Positions 9,421 to 19,657 of a stretch of 36,062 nt of DNA are shown here, piece by piece. This DNA is from Mycobacterium sp. UM_WGJ (GTDB lineage: Bacteria > Actinomycetota > Actinomycetes > Mycobacteriales > Mycobacteriaceae): contig NZ_AUWR01000039.1 in the NCBI RefSeq assembly GCF_000455125.1, forward strand, positions 1 through 36,062, written 5' to 3'. Below the pieces are notes generated by a model. The model saw only the letters and a program-made list of their open reading frames with translations, ran no database searches and was not told where the DNA came from. Position 1 is the stretch's first letter; each line of letters opens with the position of its first letter. The position numbers were made by a program, and so were the translations under genes.

Positions 9421-12400
9421 GTGACCGATACGCGCGCCGACTTCCGGATCGCTCGGGCCGTCGCCGTCGTCGCCGGCATCCTGGGCACCCTCCTGGCGAT
9501 CCTCACCCCGTTATTACCGGTCAAGCAGACCACCGCCGAACTCAACTGGCCGCAGAACGGTGCCCTGGCCAGCGTGCAGGCACCGCTGATCGGCTACGTC
9601 GCCACCGACCTCGACATCAGCGTGCCGTGCCAGGCCGCGGCCGGCCTCACCCCGGCCAAGTCGGTGCTGCTGTCCACGGTGCCCAAACAGGCCCCCAAGG
9701 CCGTCGATCGTGGACTGCTCATCGAACGCGTCAACGACGACCTGGTTCTGGTGGTGCGCAACGTGCCGGTGGTGGTGGCGCCGCTTTCGGCGGTGCTGGG
9801 CCCGAACTGCCAGAAGCTGACCTTCACCGCGCACGCCGACCGGGTCACCGCCGAATTCGTCGGCCTCACCTACGGACCCAACGCCGAAAAGCCCGGCTCC
9901 CCGCTGACCGGCACCCGCAGCGGCTACGACTTCCGCCCACAGATCGTCGGGGTCTACACCGACCTGTCCGGCCCGGCGCCCGACGGACTGGACTTCACCG
10001 CCACCGTCGACACCCGCTTCTCCAGCGCCCCCACCCCCCTCAAGCTGGCCGCGATGATCCTCGGGGTGGCGCTGACACTCATCGCGCTGATCGCCCTGCA
10101 CATCCTGGACACCGCCGACGGCACCCGGCACCGGCGCTTCCTGCCGGCCCGCTGGTGGTCGGCCTCCCCGCTGGACGCCCTGGTCACCTGCGTGCTGGTC
10201 TGGTGGCACTTCGTCGGCGCCAACACTTCCGACGACGGCTACATCCTGACCATGGCGCGGATCTCCGAGCATGCCGGCTACATGGCCAACTTCTACCGCT
10301 GGTTCGGCACCCCCGAGGCGCCGTTCGGCTGGTACTACGACCTGCTCGCGGTGTGGGCCCACGTGTCCACCTCCAGCATCTGGATGCGGCTACCCACCCT
10401 GGCCATGGCACTGGCGTGCTGGTGGCTGATCAGCCGCGAGGTGATCCCCCGCCTGGGCCACGCCGTCAAACACAGCCGGGCGGCGGCCTGGACCGCGGCC
10501 GGCATGTTCCTGGCGTTCTGGCTGCCGCTGAACAACGGCCTGCGTCCGGAGCCGATCATCGCGCTCGGGATCCTGGCGACCTGGTGCTCGGTGGAGCGGG
10601 CGGTGGCCACCAGCCGACTGCTGCCGCTGGCGATCGCCTGCATCATCGGCGCGATGACGTTGTTCTCCGGGCCCACCGGGATCGCGTCGATCGGTGCGCT
10701 GCTGGTCGCGATCGGGCCGCTGCGCACCATCTTGCACCGGCGCTCCAAGCAGTTCGGCCTGGCGCCGCTGCTGGCGCCCATCGCCGCGGCGGTCAGCATC
10801 ACCGCGATCGTGATCTTCCGCGACCAGACCCTGGCCGGTGAGATCGAGGCCAGCACGCTGAAGTCCGCGGTCGGGCCCAGCCTGGCCTGGTTCGAGGAGC
10901 ACGTCCGCTACGAGCGGCTGTTCCTGGCCACCCCCGACGGCTCGGTGGCGCGCCGGTTCCCGGTGCTGGCGCTGGGTGTCGCGCTGGCGGTGGCGGTGGC
11001 GATGGCGCTGCGCAAGGGCCGGATTCCCGGCACCGCTGCCGGACCGAGCCGGCGCATCATCGGGATCACCATCATCTCGTTCATCGCGATGATGTTCACG
11101 CCTACCAAGTGGACGCATCACTTCGGGGTGTTCGCCGGGCTGGCCGGGTCCCTGGGTGCACTGGCCGCCGTCGCGGTGAGCGCCGCCGCCATGCACTCGC
11201 GGCGCAATCGGATGCTGTTCACCGCGGTGGTGCTGTTCATCACCGCGCTGTCGTTCGCCAGCGTCAACGGCTGGTGGTACGTCTCCAACTTCGGGGTGCC
11301 GTGGTCGAACGCGTTCCCCAAGTGGCATCTGGCGTTCGCCACCATCGGCGTGGGACTGACGGTGGCGGCAGCCCTGGTGGCGGCCTGGTTCCACTTCGCC
11401 AACGGCGCCGAGCGGCGACCGCGCTGGGCGGCACTGTCCGGCTACCCGCTGGCGATCGCCTCCTGGGTGCTGATCGTGTTCGAGGTGGTGTCGCTGACCG
11501 CCTCGATGCTCGGCCAATACCCGGCCTGGACGGTGGGCCGCTCCAACCTGGGCGCCCTCACCGGCAAGACGTGCGGGCTGGCCGACGATGTGCTGGTCGA
11601 ACAGGACCCCACCGCCGGGATACTCCCCCCGGTCGACTCGCCGGTCGACGACGCCCTGGGCGCGACGTTCTCGGTCGGGTTCACCCCCAACGGGATCCCC
11701 GCCGACGTCTCGGCCGACCAGATGATCGGCCCGCCCGGGCTGGGTCGGCTGGCCGACGACGACGCCCAGGTCGCCGGCGGCGAGGCCGGCACCGAGGGTG
11801 GCATCACCTCCGGCGAGGGGATCAACGGCTCACGAGCCCGGCTGCCCTACAAGCTGGACCCGGCCCGGGTGCCGGTACTGGGCAGCTGGCGCGCCGGCAT
11901 TCAGGTGCCCGCGCTGCTGCGTTCGGCCTGGTACCGGTTGCCCGCCGACCGGGCCAACGCCGGACCGCTGCTGGTGGTGGCGGCCGCGGGCCGCTTCGAC
12001 CGCGGCGAGGTCACCGCGCAGTGGGCCACCGATGCCGGGGCCGAGGCCGACAAGCCGGGCGGCACCGTGGACTTCGGTGACATCGGCGCGGTCCCGGCCT
12101 GGCGCAACCTGCGCGCGCCGATGTCGACGATCCCCGCCGAGGCCACCCGCATCCGGTTGGTGGTCCGCGACGACGACCTGGCCCCGCAGCACTGGATCGC
12201 GGTGACGCCGCCGCGCGTCCCGCAGCTGCGCACCCTGCAGGAAGTGGTGGGCTCGCAGGACCCGGTGCTGCTGGACTGGCTGGTCGGCCTGGCGTTCCCC
12301 TGCCAGCGTCCGTTCGGTCACCAGAACGGGGTGACCGAGGTGCCGAAGTGGCGGATCCTGCCGGACCGGTTCGGCGCCGAGGCGAACTCTCCGGTGATGG

Positions 12401-12606
12401 ACAACAACGGCGGCGGCCCGCTGGGCATCACCGAGCTGCTGGTGCGCGCCACCACGGTGCCCAGTTATCTGAACCACGACTGGTTCCGCGACTGGGGCGC
12501 CCTGCAGCAGTTGACGCCGTACTACCCCGCGGCCACACCGGCGAATCTGGATCTGGGCACCGCCGTGCGCTCCGGGCTGTGGAGCCCGGCGCCGCTGCGG
12601 CACTGA
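9421..12606 (+). CDS. embC: Arabinosyltransferase EmbC (lipoarabinomannan arabinan synthesis)
   Basis: EmbC polymerises the arabinan of lipoarabinomannan with decaprenyl-phospho-arabinose as donor and is an ethambutol target. Starting at GTG 9421 the protein is 1061 aa; the frame is open upstream into aftA, but the conserved Emb N-terminus (RIARAVAVVAGILGTLLAI) begins here. The GT-C acidic motif SDDGYILTMAR is present (D271, D272), followed by many membrane helices to about residue 680. The C-terminal periplasmic carbohydrate-binding domain ends RSGLWSPAPLRH. It is assigned to EmbC rather than EmbA/B by first position in the cluster and by EmbC-type segments such as GYDFRPQIVGVYTDLSGPAP and SFASVNGWWYVSNFGVPWSN. 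It is about 30 residues shorter than M. tuberculosis EmbC, mostly in the N-terminus and loops. It is followed by an atypically long 535-bp gap before embA. Confidence 0.95.
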   Translation: MTDTRADFRIARAVAVVAGILGTLLAILTPLLPVKQTTAELNWPQNGALASVQAPLIGYVATDLDISVPCQAAAGLTPAKSVLLSTVPKQAPKAVDRGLLIERVNDDLVLVVRNVPVVVAPLSAVLGPNCQKLTFTAHADRVTAEFVGLTYGPNAEKPGSPLTGTRSGYDFRPQIVGVYTDLSGPAPDGLDFTATVDTRFSSAPTPLKLAAMILGVALTLIALIALHILDTADGTRHRRFLPARWWSASPLDALVTCVLVWWHFVGANTSDDGYILTMARISEHAGYMANFYRWFGTPEAPFGWYYDLLAVWAHVSTSSIWMRLPTLAMALACWWLISREVIPRLGHAVKHSRAAAWTAAGMFLAFWLPLNNGLRPEPIIALGILATWCSVERAVATSRLLPLAIACIIGAMTLFSGPTGIASIGALLVAIGPLRTILHRRSKQFGLAPLLAPIAAAVSITAIVIFRDQTLAGEIEASTLKSAVGPSLAWFEEHVRYERLFLATPDGSVARRFPVLALGVALAVAVAMALRKGRIPGTAAGPSRRIIGITIISFIAMMFTPTKWTHHFGVFAGLAGSLGALAAVAVSAAAMHSRRNRMLFTAVVLFITALSFASVNGWWYVSNFGVPWSNAFPKWHLAFATIGVGLTVAAALVAAWFHFANGAERRPRWAALSGYPLAIASWVLIVFEVVSLTASMLGQYPAWTVGRSNLGALTGKTCGLADDVLVEQDPTAGILPPVDSPVDDALGATFSVGFTPNGIPADVSADQMIGPPGLGRLADDDAQVAGGEAGTEGGITSGEGINGSRARLPYKLDPARVPVLGSWRAGIQVPALLRSAWYRLPADRANAGPLLVVAAAGRFDRGEVTAQWATDAGAEADKPGGTVDFGDIGAVPAWRNLRAPMSTIPAEATRIRLVVRDDDLAPQHWIAVTPPRVPQLRTLQEVVGSQDPVLLDWLVGLAFPCQRPFGHQNGVTEVPKWRILPDRFGAEANSPVMDNNGGGPLGITELLVRATTVPSYLNHDWFRDWGALQQLTPYYPAATPANLDLGTAVRSGLWSPAPLRH

Positions 12607-12661
12607 TCCGGGTCACCCGCCCCACTCGCCCCGCCCGTCACCGGAGCCGAGGCATGTGAGC

Positions 12662-12684
12662 GTTGCCCGGCTCTGAGCGACAAC
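12662..12684 (+). repeat. Left 23-bp inverted repeat
   Basis: It begins GTTGCCCGGCTCTGAGCGAC and ends CAAC-type, matching the reverse complement of 13068-13090 except at one base (C in place of T at position 12). It lies 56 bp beyond the embC stop. Confidence 0.85.
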
Positions 12685-12722
12685 TGCCTGCCCTGTCGGA
12701 CCGGGGTGCCAGGGTTCGCCAC

Positions 12723-13031
12723 ATGACGAACCGGAGATCACTGCGCGGCATCGAACTGCGCTACATATTGACCCACCACCTGTTCCATTACGGGACGTGC
12801 AGCATCAACGAGCTGGCCGCGGAGCTGGACTCGCGAGGCTTCAGCGTCGCGGGGCGGCCGTCGAAGGCGATCTCGGATGCCCTGCGCTGGGAACGCGAAC
12901 ACGGCCGGGTGTTCCGGCGCGGGCGGGGCCGCTACGGGCCCGCGTCGATGCCGCGGAGTACCGAGTACCGGATTCACCAGCGGGTGATGGCGTTGCGCGC
13001 CGAGGCCGCGGGCCAGGACCTCGGCCCGTAA
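12723..13031 (+). CDS. Small basic winged-helix-like hypothetical protein
   Basis: This is a 102-residue, Arg/His-rich protein from ATG 12723, with AGGG about 8 nt upstream. The frame is open a little further back, but that would start inside the left repeat. The predicted fold is a winged helix: helix [18 protein letters not shown] (about 7-24), helix SINELAAEL (27-35), a recognition-like segment [18 protein letters not shown] (43-60), then a basic RRGRGRYGP hairpin that could be the wing. I infer DNA binding from this pattern; no specific family is recognised with certainty. It is the only gene between the 23-bp inverted repeats, so those repeats are plausible binding sites. It interrupts the emb operon between embC and embA, in the same orientation. 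Confidence 0.75.
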   Translation: MTNRRSLRGIELRYILTHHLFHYGTCSINELAAELDSRGFSVAGRPSKAISDALRWEREHGRVFRRGRGRYGPASMPRSTEYRIHQRVMALRAEAAGQDLGP

Positions 13032-13067
13032 CCCGGCGCACCTCGTCCTGCACCCGACATGACGTGG

Positions 13068-13090
13068 GTTGTCGCTCAAAGCCGGGCAAC
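13068..13090 (-). repeat. Right 23-bp inverted repeat
   Basis: This is the inverted partner of 12662-12684. Read on the minus strand its core is GCCCGGCTTTGAGCGACAA, matching the arm of the 7429-7473 palindrome except for one base (GGC versus GCC). It ends 51 bp before the embA start. The bases just beyond it, CAACTCTGCG, resemble the outer arm of the 19587-19643 hairpin. Confidence 0.85.
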
Positions 13091-13127
13091 TCTGCGTATG
13101 GTCCGCCGCGGCGTCGACGCGGTCGCC

Positions 13128-13133
13128 TAACAT
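13128..13133 (+). promoter_or_regulatory. Candidate -10 element upstream of embA
   Basis: TAACAT lies 8 bp before the GTG start of embA, so a transcript from it would be nearly leaderless, a common mycobacterial arrangement. No convincing -35 is visible. It would give embA its own promoter downstream of the inserted element. Confidence 0.3.
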
Positions 13134-13141
13134 CGAGGCTC

Positions 13142-16100
13142 GTGTCCTCCACCTACGATCAGCCTAAGCAGCGCTATCGGATCGCCCGGCTGATCGCGGT
13201 GGTGGCCGGCGTCACCGGCGTGCTGCTGTGCGGCATCACGCCGCTGCTCCCGGTCAAACAGACCACCGCCACCATCGCCTGGCCCCAGGGTCTCAACGCC
13301 GACGGCCACGTCAGCGACGTCACCGCTCCGCTGGTGTCCGGTGCGCCCCGCAGCCTCAACATCACCATCCCCTGTTCGGCGATGGCCACCCTGGGCGTCA
13401 ACGGCGGCCTGGTGCTGTCGACCGTGCCGGCGGGCGGCGTCGACGCCACCGCGCACGGCCTGTTCGTGCGGGCCAATAAGACCGCCGTGTTCGCCGCCTA
13501 TCGCGACCAGGTGGCCGCGGCCGCTCCCCGCGCCAAAATCGCTGACTGCACCGAACTGCACCTGTGGGCCAACGCGGGCGAGGTCGGCGCGGATTTCGTC
13601 GGCATCCCCGGCGCGGCCGGCACCCTGCCACCGGAGAACAAGCCGCAGATCGGCGGCGTCTTCACCGAGCTGAAGATCGGCCCGCAGCCGGGCCTGAACG
13701 CCCGCATCGACGTCGACACCCGGTTCATCACCAACCCCACCACCCTCAAGGCTGCCGTGATGGCCCTGGGCGTGCTGGCGGTGCTGGCATCGATCCTGGC
13801 CCTGGCCGTCCTGGACCGGCGGCAATGCCACCGCACCCCGCGCAGCTGGCGGCACTGTTTCAAGGCCAACCCGATCACCTGGCTGGCCGACATCGGCGTC
13901 GTCGGCACGCTGGCGCTGTGGCACGTCATCGGCGCCATCTCCAGCGACGACGGCTATAACCTCACGATGGCGCGCAACGTCGCGCACGCCGGCTACGTGG
14001 CCAACTACTACCGGTTCTTCGGCACCAGCGAGGCCCCGTTCGACTGGTACCCGGCGCTGCTGGGCCAGTTGAGCACGATCAGCACCGCCGGGGTGTGGAT
14101 GCGCCTGCCCGCCACGCTGGCCGGGGTGGCCTGCTGGCTGATCATCAGCCGCCGCATCCTGCCCCGGCTGGGCCGGCTCTCCGGCAACCGGGTGGCGGTG
14201 TTCACCGCCGCGGCCATGTTCGCGGCGGCCTGGCTGCCGTTCAACAACGGCCTGCGCCCCGAACCGCTGATCGCGCTGGGCACCCTGGGAGTCTGGGTGC
14301 TGGTGGAACGCACCATCGCCACCCGACGGCTGGTGCCCACCGCGTGCGCGGTCCTGGTGGCGGTCTTCACCGCCACGCTGGCCCCGCACGGACTGATCGC
14401 ACTGGCTCCCCTGCTCACCGGCTCCCGAGCCATCGGGGCGGTGATCCGCCAGCGCCGCGGCAGCGACGGCCTGCTGGCTCCACTGGCAGTGCTGGCCGCG
14501 GCCGGCTCGGTGATCGCCGTGGTGGTGTGCCGGTCCCAAACACTGGCCGCGGTCGCCGAATCGGCCCGGATCAAGTACGTGGTCGGCCCGACCATCGCCT
14601 GGTACCAGGAGTTCCTGCGGTACTACTTCCTGACCGTCGAAGAGAACGTCGACGCCTCGCTGACCCGCCGATTCGCCGTGCTGGTGCTGCTGTTCTGTAT
14701 GTTCGCCATGCTGGTGGTGCTGCTGCGGCGCGGCCGGATCAACGGGGTGGCCAGCGGCCCGGCCTGGCGGCTGATCGGATCCACCGCGGTGGGCCTGCTG
14801 CTGCTGACGTTCACCCCGACCAAGTGGGCGGTGCAGTTCGGCGGGTTCGCCGGGCTGGCCGGGGCGCTGGCGGCGCTCACCGCGTTCACCTTCGCCCGGG
14901 TCGGGCTGCACAGCCGACGCAACATGACCCTGTATGTGACCGCGCTGCTGTTCCTGGTGGCCGTGGCGACCTCGGGGGTCAACGGCTGGTTCTACGTCGG
15001 CGGCTACGGGGTTCCGTGGTTCGACATCCCGCCGGTGATCGCCAGCCGCCCGGTGACCTCGATGTTCCTGGCGGCCTCGATCGCCACCGGCCTGCTGGCC
15101 GGCTGGCAGCACTTCCGGCTGGACTACGCCGGGCACACCGAGGTGACGCCCAACCGGCGCAACCGGATCCTGGCCTCCACTCCGCTGCTGATCGTGGCCA
15201 GCCTGATGGTGCTGCTGATGGTCGGCTCGATGGCCAAGGCCGCCGCGGGGCGCTACCCGGCCTACACCACCGCCCGGGCCAACGCCGACGCTCTCTTCTC
15301 CGGCCTGTCCTCCTGCGCCATGGCCGACGACGTGCTGGCCGAGCCCGACGTCAATGCCGGACTGCTGCAACCGGTTCCGGGACAGACCTACGGCGAGCTC
15401 GGCCCGCTGGGTGGTTCGGACCCGTACGGCTTCGACCCCAATGCCGTCGACGACGACCTGACCTCGCTGGCCGTCATCGCCAAGCCCGGCGTGCCCAACG
15501 CCGATGCCTCCCCCAACAAGCCCAGCGCCAACCAGAGCGACGCCGCGGGTACGGCCGGCGGCAAGATCCCCGACGACGCCCCCGACGGGGTGAACGGCTC
15601 CCGGGTGGCGCTGCCGTTCGGGCTGGACCCGGCCGTCACCCCGGTGCTCGGCTCCTATCACGAGCAGGTCGCAGCGCACGCCACCTCGGTCTGGTACCGG
15701 CTGCCGGAGCAGTCGCCGGACCGGGCCCCGATCGTCGTGGTCACCGCCGCCGGCGCCATCTGGTCGCACGGCGAGGACGGCAAGCTCGACTACGGCCAGC
15801 CGCTGAAACTTCAGTGGGGTATCACCGCCGAAGACGGCACCGTGCAGGCCCAGGGAGAGGTGGAGCCGATCGACATCGGGCCGCAGAACTCCTGGCGCAA
15901 CCTGCGTTTCCCGCTGGCGTGGGCGCCGCCGGGCACCGACACCGTTCGGATCGTCGCCAACGACCCGAACCTGTCCACCGAGCAGTGGATCGCCTTCACC
16001 CCGCCCCGGGTGCCGGTGGTCAAGACCATCAGCGAGTTGATGGGCTCGCAGACCCCGGTGCTGATGGACATCGCCGTCGCGGCGAACTTCCCGTGCCAAC

Positions 16101-16414
16101 GGCCGTTCTCCGAGCACCTGGGCATCGCCGAGCTGCCGGAGTACCGGATCATGCCCGATCACAAGCAGACCGCGGCGTCGTCGAACCTGTGGCAGTCGGC
16201 CGAGGACGGCGGGCCGTTCATGATCACCCAAGCCATGCTCTGGACCACCACCGTCCCGACCTACCTGCGCAATGACTGGTATCGCGACTGGGGTGCGGTG
16301 GAGGCCTACCACCGTCTGATCCCCGCGAAGGACGCGCCGGACGCCGTCATCGAGCAGGGCACTGTCACTGTTACCGGCTGGAGCCGGCCCGGACCGATTC
16401 GAGCACTGCCATGA
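13142..16414 (+). CDS. embA: Arabinosyltransferase EmbA (arabinogalactan synthesis)
   Basis: EmbA works with EmbB as a membrane heterodimer that builds the branched arabinan of arabinogalactan from decaprenyl-phospho-arabinose. From GTG 13142 it is 1090 aa (M. tuberculosis 1094). The upstream open frame crosses the small ORF and the inverted repeat and is not conserved, so it is discarded. Visible features are the N-terminal helix [17 protein letters not shown], the GT-C motif [12 protein letters not shown] near residue 265, EmbA-specific stretches such as [28 protein letters not shown] and [13 protein letters not shown], and a C-terminal carbohydrate-binding domain ending [12 protein letters not shown]. 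Its stop overlaps the embB start (ATGA), indicating translational coupling with its partner subunit. Confidence 0.96.
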   Translation: MSSTYDQPKQRYRIARLIAVVAGVTGVLLCGITPLLPVKQTTATIAWPQGLNADGHVSDVTAPLVSGAPRSLNITIPCSAMATLGVNGGLVLSTVPAGGVDATAHGLFVRANKTAVFAAYRDQVAAAAPRAKIADCTELHLWANAGEVGADFVGIPGAAGTLPPENKPQIGGVFTELKIGPQPGLNARIDVDTRFITNPTTLKAAVMALGVLAVLASILALAVLDRRQCHRTPRSWRHCFKANPITWLADIGVVGTLALWHVIGAISSDDGYNLTMARNVAHAGYVANYYRFFGTSEAPFDWYPALLGQLSTISTAGVWMRLPATLAGVACWLIISRRILPRLGRLSGNRVAVFTAAAMFAAAWLPFNNGLRPEPLIALGTLGVWVLVERTIATRRLVPTACAVLVAVFTATLAPHGLIALAPLLTGSRAIGAVIRQRRGSDGLLAPLAVLAAAGSVIAVVVCRSQTLAAVAESARIKYVVGPTIAWYQEFLRYYFLTVEENVDASLTRRFAVLVLLFCMFAMLVVLLRRGRINGVASGPAWRLIGSTAVGLLLLTFTPTKWAVQFGGFAGLAGALAALTAFTFARVGLHSRRNMTLYVTALLFLVAVATSGVNGWFYVGGYGVPWFDIPPVIASRPVTSMFLAASIATGLLAGWQHFRLDYAGHTEVTPNRRNRILASTPLLIVASLMVLLMVGSMAKAAAGRYPAYTTARANADALFSGLSSCAMADDVLAEPDVNAGLLQPVPGQTYGELGPLGGSDPYGFDPNAVDDDLTSLAVIAKPGVPNADASPNKPSANQSDAAGTAGGKIPDDAPDGVNGSRVALPFGLDPAVTPVLGSYHEQVAAHATSVWYRLPEQSPDRAPIVVVTAAGAIWSHGEDGKLDYGQPLKLQWGITAEDGTVQAQGEVEPIDIGPQNSWRNLRFPLAWAPPGTDTVRIVANDPNLSTEQWIAFTPPRVPVVKTISELMGSQTPVLMDIAVAANFPCQRPFSEHLGIAELPEYRIMPDHKQTAASSNLWQSAEDGGPFMITQAMLWTTTVPTYLRNDWYRDWGAVEAYHRLIPAKDAPDAVIEQGTVTVTGWSRPGPIRALP

Positions 16415-19400
16415 CGCGCGAGGTGAAACTGACCCGCTGGGTGGCCGTCGTCGCCGGCCTGGTGGGCTTCCTGCTGTCGGTGGCCACCCCGCTGCTGCCG
16501 GTGGTGCAGACCACCGCCACGCTGAACTGGCCGCAGCACGGCGAGCTGAGCAGTGTGACCGCACCGCTGATCTCGCAGACCCCGATCTCGATGACGGTGA
16601 AGGCGCCGTGCGCGCTGGTGCGCGCACTGCCCGCTGAGGGCGGCACGCTGCTGGCCACCGCGCCGGCCAAGGGCAAGGACGCCGCGCTCAACGGGCTGTT
16701 CATCACCGTCACCGAGAAGCGGGTGGACGTCACCGACCGCAACGTGGTGCTGGCCACCGCGCCGCGGGCCAAGGTGGAAGGCCCCGGCTGCACCGATATC
16801 GAGGTCACCTCGTCGCACGCCGGAACCTTCGCCACCATCGGCGGGATCACCCAGCGCTACGGCTGGCCCGACCCGAACCTGCGCCCGCAGATCGTCGGGG
16901 TGTTCACCGATCTGGCCGGTCCCGCCCCGGCCGGGCTGTCGCTGACCGCCGACATCGACACCCGGTTCTCCACCAAGCCCACGGCGCTCAAGCGGGCCGC
17001 GATCTACGCCGCCATCCTGGCCACCGTGATCGCGGTGCTGGCGCTGTGGCGCCTGGACCGGCTCGACGGGCACCGGATGCACCGGTTGATCCCGAGCCGG
17101 TGGCGATTCTTCTCGCTGGCCGACGTGGCGGTGGTCTTCGGCTTCCTGCTCTGGTACGTGATCGGCGCGAACTCCTCCGACGACGGCTACATCCTGGGGA
17201 TGGCCCGGGTGGCCGATCACGCCGGCTATATGAGCAACTACTTCCGGTGGTTCGGCAGCCCCGAAGACCCGTTCGGCTGGTACTACAACCTGCTGGCGCT
17301 GATGACGCACGTGTCCGACGCCAGCATCTGGATCCGGCTGCCGGACCTGGTCGCCGGGCTGGTGTGCTGGCTGCTGCTGAGCCGCGAGGTGCTGCCCCGG
17401 TTCGGTCCCGCGGTGGCGGCCAGCAAGCCCGCGCTGTGGGCCGCCGGCCTGGTGCTGCTGGCGGCTTGGATGCCGTTCAACAACGGCCTGCGCCCCGAGG
17501 GAATCATCGCCGTCGGCGCGCTGATCACCTGGGTGTTGGTGGAGCGGGCGATCATCTCCAGCCGGCTCACCCCGGCAGCGCTGGCGATCATCTGCGCGGC
17601 CTTCACCCTGGGCATCCAGCCCACCGGGCTGATCGCGGTGGCCGCGCTGCTGGCCGGCGGCCGTCCGCTGCTGCGGATTCTGGTGCGTCGTCACCGTATT
17701 CACGGCACCTGGCCGCTGGTGGCGCCGCTGCTGGCCGCCGGAGCGGTGATCCTGACCGTGGTGTTCTCCGACCAGACCATCCGAGCGGTGCTGGAAGCCA
17801 CCAGGGTTCGCACCGCGATCGGCCCCAGCCAGGCCTGGTACACCGAGAACCTGCGCTACTACTACCTGATCCTGCCGACGGTCGACGGCTCGCTGTCGCG
17901 GCGGTTCGGTTTCCTGATCTGCGCGCTGTGCCTGTTCACCGCGATGTTCATCATGTTGCGGCGCAAGCGTGTTGCCGGTGTCGCCAGCGGCCCGGTGTGG
18001 CGGCTGATGGGCGTCATCCTGGCGACCATGTTCTCGCTGATGTTCGCGCCCACCAAGTGGGTTCACCACTTCGGCCTGTTCGCGGCGGTGGCCGGAGCCA
18101 TGGCGGCGCTGACCACGGTGCTGGTATCGCGACAAGTGGTGCGCTGGTCGAGAAACCGGATGGCATTCGCGGCGGCGGTGCTGTTCATCCTGGCGTTGTG
18201 TTTCGCCACCACCAACGGCTGGTGGTACGTCTCCAGCTATGGGGTGCCGTTCAACGCCGACATGCCGCGTATCGGCGGGATCACCGTCAGCACAATCCTG
18301 TTCGCCATGTTCGCGGTCGCGGCCGGTTGGGCGGCCTGGCTGCACTTCGCCCCGCGTGATCGGGGCGAGGGCCGGCTGGCCCGCGCGTTGACCGCCGCGC
18401 CCATCCCGGTGGCGGCCGGCTTCATGGTGTGCGTGTTCGTCGCCTCGATGGTGGCCGGGATCATCCGCGAATACCCGACCTACTCCAACGGCCTGGCCAA
18501 TGTGCGGGCGTTCGTGGGCGGCTGCGGGCTGGCCGACAACGTGCTGGTGGAGCCGGACCCCAACGACGGTTCGCTGACGCCGCTGCCCGGGGAGTACGGC
18601 GACCTCGGACCGTTGGGCGGTGTGGACCCGGTGGGCTTCACCGCCAGCGGGGTGCCGGAGAAGGTGGTCGCCGAGTCACTGCGGATGCCGATCACCCAGC
18701 CCGGCACCGACTACGACTGGGACGCCCCCAAAAAGCTGAAGACGGCCGGAATCAACGGCTCGACCGTGCCGCTGCCCTATGGTCTGGACCCGGCCCGGAT
18801 TCCGCTGGCGGGCAGCTACAGCACCGACGGTCAACAGGAGTCCAAGCTGACCTCGGCCTGGTATGCGCTGCCCCCGGCCGACGCCGGTCACCCGCTGGTG
18901 GCGGTGACCGCCGCGGGCACCATCGCCGGCAACAGTGTGCTCAAGGGCTACACCACCGGCCAGGACGTGCAGCTGGAGTACGGGGTGCCGGGTCCCGACG
19001 GCGCCCCGGTGGCCGCCGGGCGGCTGGTGCCCTACGACCTGTTCGGCGAGTGGCCGCGGATGTGGCGCAACCTGCGCTACCCGCGGGCGCAGATCCCTGC
19101 CGACGCCGTGGCGGTACGCATTGTGGCCGTGGACAAGTCGCTGAACCCGCGGGACTGGATCGCGTTCACCCCGCCGCGGCTGCCCGAGGTCAAGACCATC
19201 CAGTCCTACATCGGCTCCGACAAGCCGGTGCTGCTGGACTGGGCGGTGGGCCTGGCCTTCCCGTGCCAGCACCCGATGCTGCACGCCAACGGTGTCACCG
19301 AGGTGCCGCAGTACCGGATCACCCCGGACTACAACGCCAAGAAGCAGGACACCGACACCTGGCAGGACGGGGTCAACGGCGGGCTGCTGGGTATCTCCGA

Positions 19401-19575
19401 CATGCTGCTACGGGCACACGTGATGGCCACCTACCTCAATTACGACTGGGGCCGCGACTGGGGCTCGCTGCGTCAGTTCGAGGTGATCACGCCGGCCACG
19501 CCCGCGGAGTTGGAGCTGGGCAGCGCGACGCGTTCGGGCTGGTGGTCACCGGGCCAGATCCGGATCAAGGCCTAG
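16411..19575 (+). CDS. embB: Arabinosyltransferase EmbB (arabinogalactan synthesis; ethambutol target)
   Basis: EmbB is the partner of EmbA in arabinogalactan arabinan synthesis and the main ethambutol target. The protein has 1054 residues (M. tuberculosis 1098). The difference is a shorter N-terminus and loss of a cytoplasmic loop insertion: [20 protein letters not shown] here runs straight into the next helix. The GT-C motif [22 protein letters not shown] is intact. Met264 (codon 17200-17202) corresponds to Met306 of the ethambutol resistance-determining region and is the susceptible-type residue; the preceding Ile-Leu pair is also the susceptible type. The C-terminal domain ends [15 protein letters not shown]. 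It starts at ATG 16411, overlapping the embA stop by 4 bp. It converges on the DUF559 gene, with a hairpin repeat between them. Confidence 0.97.
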   Translation: MTREVKLTRWVAVVAGLVGFLLSVATPLLPVVQTTATLNWPQHGELSSVTAPLISQTPISMTVKAPCALVRALPAEGGTLLATAPAKGKDAALNGLFITVTEKRVDVTDRNVVLATAPRAKVEGPGCTDIEVTSSHAGTFATIGGITQRYGWPDPNLRPQIVGVFTDLAGPAPAGLSLTADIDTRFSTKPTALKRAAIYAAILATVIAVLALWRLDRLDGHRMHRLIPSRWRFFSLADVAVVFGFLLWYVIGANSSDDGYILGMARVADHAGYMSNYFRWFGSPEDPFGWYYNLLALMTHVSDASIWIRLPDLVAGLVCWLLLSREVLPRFGPAVAASKPALWAAGLVLLAAWMPFNNGLRPEGIIAVGALITWVLVERAIISSRLTPAALAIICAAFTLGIQPTGLIAVAALLAGGRPLLRILVRRHRIHGTWPLVAPLLAAGAVILTVVFSDQTIRAVLEATRVRTAIGPSQAWYTENLRYYYLILPTVDGSLSRRFGFLICALCLFTAMFIMLRRKRVAGVASGPVWRLMGVILATMFSLMFAPTKWVHHFGLFAAVAGAMAALTTVLVSRQVVRWSRNRMAFAAAVLFILALCFATTNGWWYVSSYGVPFNADMPRIGGITVSTILFAMFAVAAGWAAWLHFAPRDRGEGRLARALTAAPIPVAAGFMVCVFVASMVAGIIREYPTYSNGLANVRAFVGGCGLADNVLVEPDPNDGSLTPLPGEYGDLGPLGGVDPVGFTASGVPEKVVAESLRMPITQPGTDYDWDAPKKLKTAGINGSTVPLPYGLDPARIPLAGSYSTDGQQESKLTSAWYALPPADAGHPLVAVTAAGTIAGNSVLKGYTTGQDVQLEYGVPGPDGAPVAAGRLVPYDLFGEWPRMWRNLRYPRAQIPADAVAVRIVAVDKSLNPRDWIAFTPPRLPEVKTIQSYIGSDKPVLLDWAVGLAFPCQHPMLHANGVTEVPQYRITPDYNAKKQDTDTWQDGVNGGLLGISDMLLRAHVMATYLNYDWGRDWGSLRQFEVITPATPAELELGSATRSGWWSPGQIRIKA

Positions 19576-19586
19576 TTTTTATCCGC

Positions 19587-19643
19587 GAGCGTGCAGAGTT
19601 GTCCGGCATTTCCCCAGGTGAGGGTGGACAACTCTGCACGCTC
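19587..19643. repeat. 57-bp hairpin repeat, copy A (convergent embB / DUF559 junction)
   Basis: Perfect 18-bp arms (19587-19604 and 19626-19643; GAGCGTGCAGAGTTGTCC and complement) enclose a 21-nt loop containing TTTCCCCAGGT. It lies 11 bp after embB and 14 bp after the end of the DUF559 gene, so it can act as a bidirectional terminator. A second copy in the opposite orientation lies at 20621-20677 with 45 of 57 bases identical, and the loop core is fully conserved. Confidence 0.92.
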
Positions 19644-19657
19644 ACAAAGAGTAGGGG

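Larger units (their letters stand above)
12662..13090 (+). mobile_element. Putative 429-bp mini-element with 23-bp terminal inverted repeats between embC and embA
   Basis: Two 23-bp segments, 12662-12684 and 13068-13090, are inverted relative to each other with 22 of 23 positions identical. They enclose a single small ORF (12723-13031). The element fills most of the embC-embA spacer, which is only about 85 bp in M. tuberculosis as I recall. A third occurrence of the same core exists as a palindrome at 7429-7473. I find no transposase and no obvious target-site duplication, so mobility is inferred; it could instead be a REP-like or MITE-like cassette. Confidence 0.55.

Noticed and set aside
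12662-13090. Insertion sequence with transposase
   Set aside because: The enclosed ORF is too short and lacks any DDE or HUH signature, and I could not find a flanking target-site duplication. It is kept only as a putative mini-element.
7429-13090. CRISPR array
   Set aside because: The repeats are few, widely separated, inverted and not regularly spaced.
12797-13141. Upstream extension of embA through the small ORF and repeat
   Set aside because: The extension is Arg/Pro-rich, overlaps the 102-aa ORF in another frame, and crosses the inverted repeat. The conserved EmbA N-terminus starts after GTG 13142.
13127-16627. 1166-codon minus-strand open frame across embA
   Set aside because: It is antisense to embA, low-complexity Arg/Gly/His/Gln-rich, and an artefact of high GC at third codon positions.
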